In this document: positions 51,416-53,943 of the stretch, piece after piece
How positions within the stretch are numbered: position 1 is the first letter of the stretch
Layout: each line of letters begins with the position of its first letter
Source of the DNA: Flavobacterium sp. MC2016-06
GTDB lineage: Bacteria; Bacteroidota; Bacteroidia; Flavobacteriales; Flavobacteriaceae
Assembly (NCBI RefSeq): GCF_009711165.2
Contig: NZ_WMID02000036.1
Location: 1-53,943 of the forward strand
Length of the DNA: 53,943 nt
Reading direction: 5' to 3'
Translations under genes and position numbers: made by a program
Notes under the pieces: model-generated
What the model was told of the DNA's origin: nothing
The model's input: only the letters and a program-made list of their open reading frames with translations
Databases searched by the model: none

Positions 51416-52729
51416 ATGGGAATTTTTAAAATCGAAGGCGGAATACCTTTAAAAGGAGAAATTACTCCACAAGGAGCAAAAAACGAGGCATTACAAATTT
51501 TATGTGCCGTACTTTTAACGGGAGATAAAGTAAGAATCAATAATATTCCCGATATTATAGACATCAATAAATTAATCACTTTGCTTGGTAATTTAGGGGT
51601 GAAAATTCAAAGAAACGAACCAGGTTCAATTACGTTTCAAGCCGATGAGGTTAATGTTGGTTATTTAGAAACAGAAGCATTCAAAAAAGAAGGTGGAGCA
51701 CTTCGTGGTTCTATTATGATTGTTGGGCCGCTTTTGGCTCGTTTCGGAAAAGGATATATCCCAAAACCAGGAGGAGATAAAATTGGCCGTCGTAGATTAG
51801 ATACACACTTTGAAGGTTTTATTAATCTTGGAGCAAAATTTAGATATAATAGAGAAGATCACTTTTATGGTGTAGAATCTCCAAAAGAAGGACTAAAAGG
51901 AACAGATATGTTGCTTGACGAAGCTTCTGTAACTGGAACGGCAAATATTGTTATGGCTGCTGTTTTGGCAAAAGGTCAAACTACAGTTTACAACGCTGCT
52001 TGTGAGCCTTACTTACAACAGTTGTGTAAAATGTTGAACTCTATGGGAGCTAAAATCACTGGAGTTGGTTCTAATTTATTGACTATTGAAGGTGTTGAAA
52101 GCCTTGGTGGTTGTGAGCACACAATTCTTCCAGATATGATTGAGATTGGTTCTTGGATTGGTCTTGCGGCTATGACAAAAAGTGAAATCACGATTAAAAA
52201 TGTAAGCTGGGAAAACTTAGGTTTGATTCCAAATACTTTTAGAAAATTAGGTATTACAATCGAGAAAAAAGGTGATGATATTTATATTCCTGCTCACAAA
52301 GATGGGTACGAAGTAAAAACAGATATCGATGGTTCTATTTTAACTATTGCAGATGCGCCTTGGCCAGGATTTACTCCTGATTTATTGAGTATCGTTTTGG
52401 TTGTAGCAACACAAGCAAAAGGCGATGTTTTAATTCACCAAAAAATGTTCGAAAGCCGTTTATTCTTCGTAGATAAATTAATTGATATGGGAGCAAAAAT
52501 TATGTTATGCGACCCGCACAGAGCGGTGGTTATGGGACATAATTTTGAATCTCAACTAAAAGCTACAACAATGTCATCTCCAGATATTCGTGCGGGAATC
52601 TCATTATTGATCGCTGCATTATCGGCAAAAGGTACAAGTACAATTCAAAATATCGAACAAATCGACCGTGGATACGAGCGTATCGACGAGCGTTTAAGAG
52701 CTATTGGAGCAAAAATCGTGAGAGCGTAG
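51416..52729 (+). CDS. murA: UDP-N-acetylglucosamine 1-carboxyvinyltransferase
   Basis: The 437-residue protein catalyses the first step of peptidoglycan synthesis, adding enolpyruvyl from PEP to UDP-GlcNAc. It has the KN pair (QGAKNEAL), PGGDKIGRRRLDTH and the C-terminal GTSTIQNIEQIDRGYERIDE. The active-site Cys (Cys115 of E. coli) is replaced by Asp at residue 121. In other MurA proteins this change keeps activity and gives fosfomycin insensitivity. It is downstream of DUF4290 and is followed by the cation transporter gene with a 13-bp gap. Confidence 0.96.
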   Translation: MGIFKIEGGIPLKGEITPQGAKNEALQILCAVLLTGDKVRINNIPDIIDINKLITLLGNLGVKIQRNEPGSITFQADEVNVGYLETEAFKKEGGALRGSIMIVGPLLARFGKGYIPKPGGDKIGRRRLDTHFEGFINLGAKFRYNREDHFYGVESPKEGLKGTDMLLDEASVTGTANIVMAAVLAKGQTTVYNAACEPYLQQLCKMLNSMGAKITGVGSNLLTIEGVESLGGCEHTILPDMIEIGSWIGLAAMTKSEITIKNVSWENLGLIPNTFRKLGITIEKKGDDIYIPAHKDGYEVKTDIDGSILTIADAPWPGFTPDLLSIVLVVATQAKGDVLIHQKMFESRLFFVDKLIDMGAKIMLCDPHRAVVMGHNFESQLKATTMSSPDIRAGISLLIAALSAKGTSTIQNIEQIDRGYERIDERLRAIGAKIVRA

Positions 52730-52742
52730 ATAAAATTCTCAA

Positions 52743-53618
52743 ATGACGAATGAACAAAAAGCTATAAAAGCTACTATATTCAGTATAGTTGGAAACACCT
52801 GCTTGGCCCTTGTAAAAGGTCTTGCAGGTTTTTTTGGCAATTCTTATGCCTTAATTGCAGATGCTATAGAATCTACAGCAGATATTTTTTCATCCTTTCT
52901 GGTTCTATTTGGAATCAAGTATTCTAATAAACCACCAGATGAAAATCATCCTTACGGACATGGCCGAGCAGAACCTTTAATAACTTTTTTGGTTGTTGGA
53001 TTTCTTATTACTTCAGCAACTGTTATTGGGTATGAAAGTATTTCCAACATTCAATCCTCGCATGATTTACCAAAATCATGGACACTTTACATTTTAGGCG
53101 CTATCATTATCTGGAAAGAATATTCTTTTAGATTGGTAATGAAACGCAGTAAAGAAACCAATAGTTCTTCATTGGCTGCTGATGCCTGGCACCATCGAAG
53201 TGATGCAATAACTTCGATTGCTGCATTCATTGGGATTTCTATTGCTTTAATAATGGGAAAAGGGTATGAGTCTGCAGACGATTGGGCTGCACTTTTTGCC
53301 GCTTTCTTTATTTTATACAACAGTTATAAAATTTTCAGACCTGCGCTTGGTGAAATTATGGATGAAAATCTAAATGATGATTTAGTCGAAGAAATTCGAG
53401 TAAAATCTTTGTTTGTTGATGGTATTTTAGGAACCGAAAAATGTTTCATCAGAAAAGCAGGAATGAAATATCATGTAGATCTTCATGCAATTGTTTCGGC
53501 TAAAATCTCCGTAAAAGAAGGGCATGATTTGTCGCACAGACTTCAAGATACACTCAAAGAAAAAATCCCTCAATTAGGAAATGTTTTGATTCATATTGAA
53601 CCAGATGATTATCACTGA
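52743..53618 (+). CDS. Cation diffusion facilitator (Zn/Fe/Mn-type) transporter
   Basis: The 291-residue protein has six membrane helices and a cytoplasmic C-terminal domain. The metal site in helix 2 is DAIESTADIFSS and that in helix 5 is HHRSDAITS, and HPYGHGRAEPL lies in the first loop. This fits the FieF/CDF group, which exports divalent metals from the cytoplasm in exchange for protons. The exact metal is not determined. It is 13 bp after murA and on the same strand, so likely co-transcribed. Confidence 0.93.
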   Translation: MTNEQKAIKATIFSIVGNTCLALVKGLAGFFGNSYALIADAIESTADIFSSFLVLFGIKYSNKPPDENHPYGHGRAEPLITFLVVGFLITSATVIGYESISNIQSSHDLPKSWTLYILGAIIIWKEYSFRLVMKRSKETNSSSLAADAWHHRSDAITSIAAFIGISIALIMGKGYESADDWAALFAAFFILYNSYKIFRPALGEIMDENLNDDLVEEIRVKSLFVDGILGTEKCFIRKAGMKYHVDLHAIVSAKISVKEGHDLSHRLQDTLKEKIPQLGNVLIHIEPDDYH

Positions 53619-53660
53619 TTATGCAAAGCTTATTAAGTTTTAATTTTTTATTTATATAGT

Positions 53661-53943
53661 TTTGTCATTTCTGTAAAGGTTACTTATTTCAGTAACCAAA
53701 TTGAAATATATTAGTCTGCTATTTTTATTTTAAAGGCTCTATTTGTCATTTCGACGAAGGAGAAATCGCACTAGTAACTCCACAAGCAAAATCATCAACC
53801 TTTGAGGAAGCACTAGTGCGATTTACTTTGTCTGTTCGCTATCGCTCGAGTCTCCTTCGTCGAAATTGTAAAGGTTACTTATTTCGGTAACGAATTTATC
53901 ATTTCTATTGGTTTTTTACCATCAATACCCTGATGTGGTCTTT
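53661..53943. mobile_element. Composite MITE-like repeat element, copy 2 (runs to window end)
   Basis: GGTTACTTATTTCAGTAACC (53678-53697) is followed by a 45-bp AT-rich block (53698-53743). That block matches, in reverse, the 32992-33038 block of copy 1. A hairpin-repeat copy (53744 on) comes next and is followed by a second GGTTACTTATTTCGGTAAC (53872-53890) in the same direction as the first. The right arm of the hairpin holds a 26-nt insert (53825-53850). The element may continue past the window. Confidence 0.7.

Overview
The window is a piece of a Flavobacterium-like (Bacteroidota, Flavobacteriia) chromosome. The evidence is an AT-rich sequence, many copies of the Bacteroidota -7 promoter element TAnnTTTG, poor Shine-Dalgarno sites, a SusC/SusD pair, the flavobacterial families DUF4290, DUF5958, DUF6642 and GIN/DUF2807, and intergenic palindromic repeats typical of the group. 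No phage, conjugative element, transposase or CRISPR array was seen. The dispersed repeats are the only mobile-looking DNA.

Layout. 1-476: tRNA-Pro beside a broken copy of its 3' half. 477-6670: thioredoxin reductase, a PadR/PspC/GIN-domain envelope operon, a DUF4870 membrane protein and a DUF4442 protein. 7054-10446: one giant gene joining GH18-like, NodB deacetylase and GT2 synthase domains. 10813-13654: a small Lys/Cys-rich secreted protein, then a duplicated lipoprotein/membrane-protein operon with one decayed copy. 13864-18623: a copper-handling cluster (CopA-type multicopper oxidase with a CopB-like tail, HMA-MauE membrane protein, AraC regulator with a CxxC head, DUF3347 protein, Cys-rich secreted protein). 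18694-20797: AraC regulator divergent from an MFS exporter. 21453-28130: a minimal polysaccharide utilisation locus (SusC, SusD, a DUF4957/DUF5123-type beta-helix lipoprotein) behind a LacI-type palindrome. 28391-39938: small stress, regulatory and hypothetical genes, including three regulators with short partner genes. 40251-45745: tRNA-Met and housekeeping genes (START-like, aminotransferase IV, YqgE, HU, Fmt, RecQ). 45811-49920: an ATPase, three unrecognised small genes between palindromic repeats, and a secreted esterase. 50285-53618: DUF493, DUF4290, MurA and a cation diffusion facilitator. 53661 to the end is repeat DNA.

How genes work together. The copper cluster has a sensor, periplasmic binders, a membrane protein and an oxidase. 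The SusC/SusD/beta-helix trio would bind and import an oligosaccharide, perhaps pectic, but no degrading enzyme or LacI regulator lies nearby. The least expected signals are non-coding: a modular family of hairpins and composite MITE-like elements (10603-10702, 28225-28324, 32829-33270, 49961-50063, 53661-53943), a terminator-like hairpin holding the start codon of a Crp/Fnr gene, and a terminator overlapping the next gene's promoter.

Starts were moved inward from the longest reading frame where an internal Met begins a signal peptide or conserved domain. All family names come from reading motifs; no database search was run.
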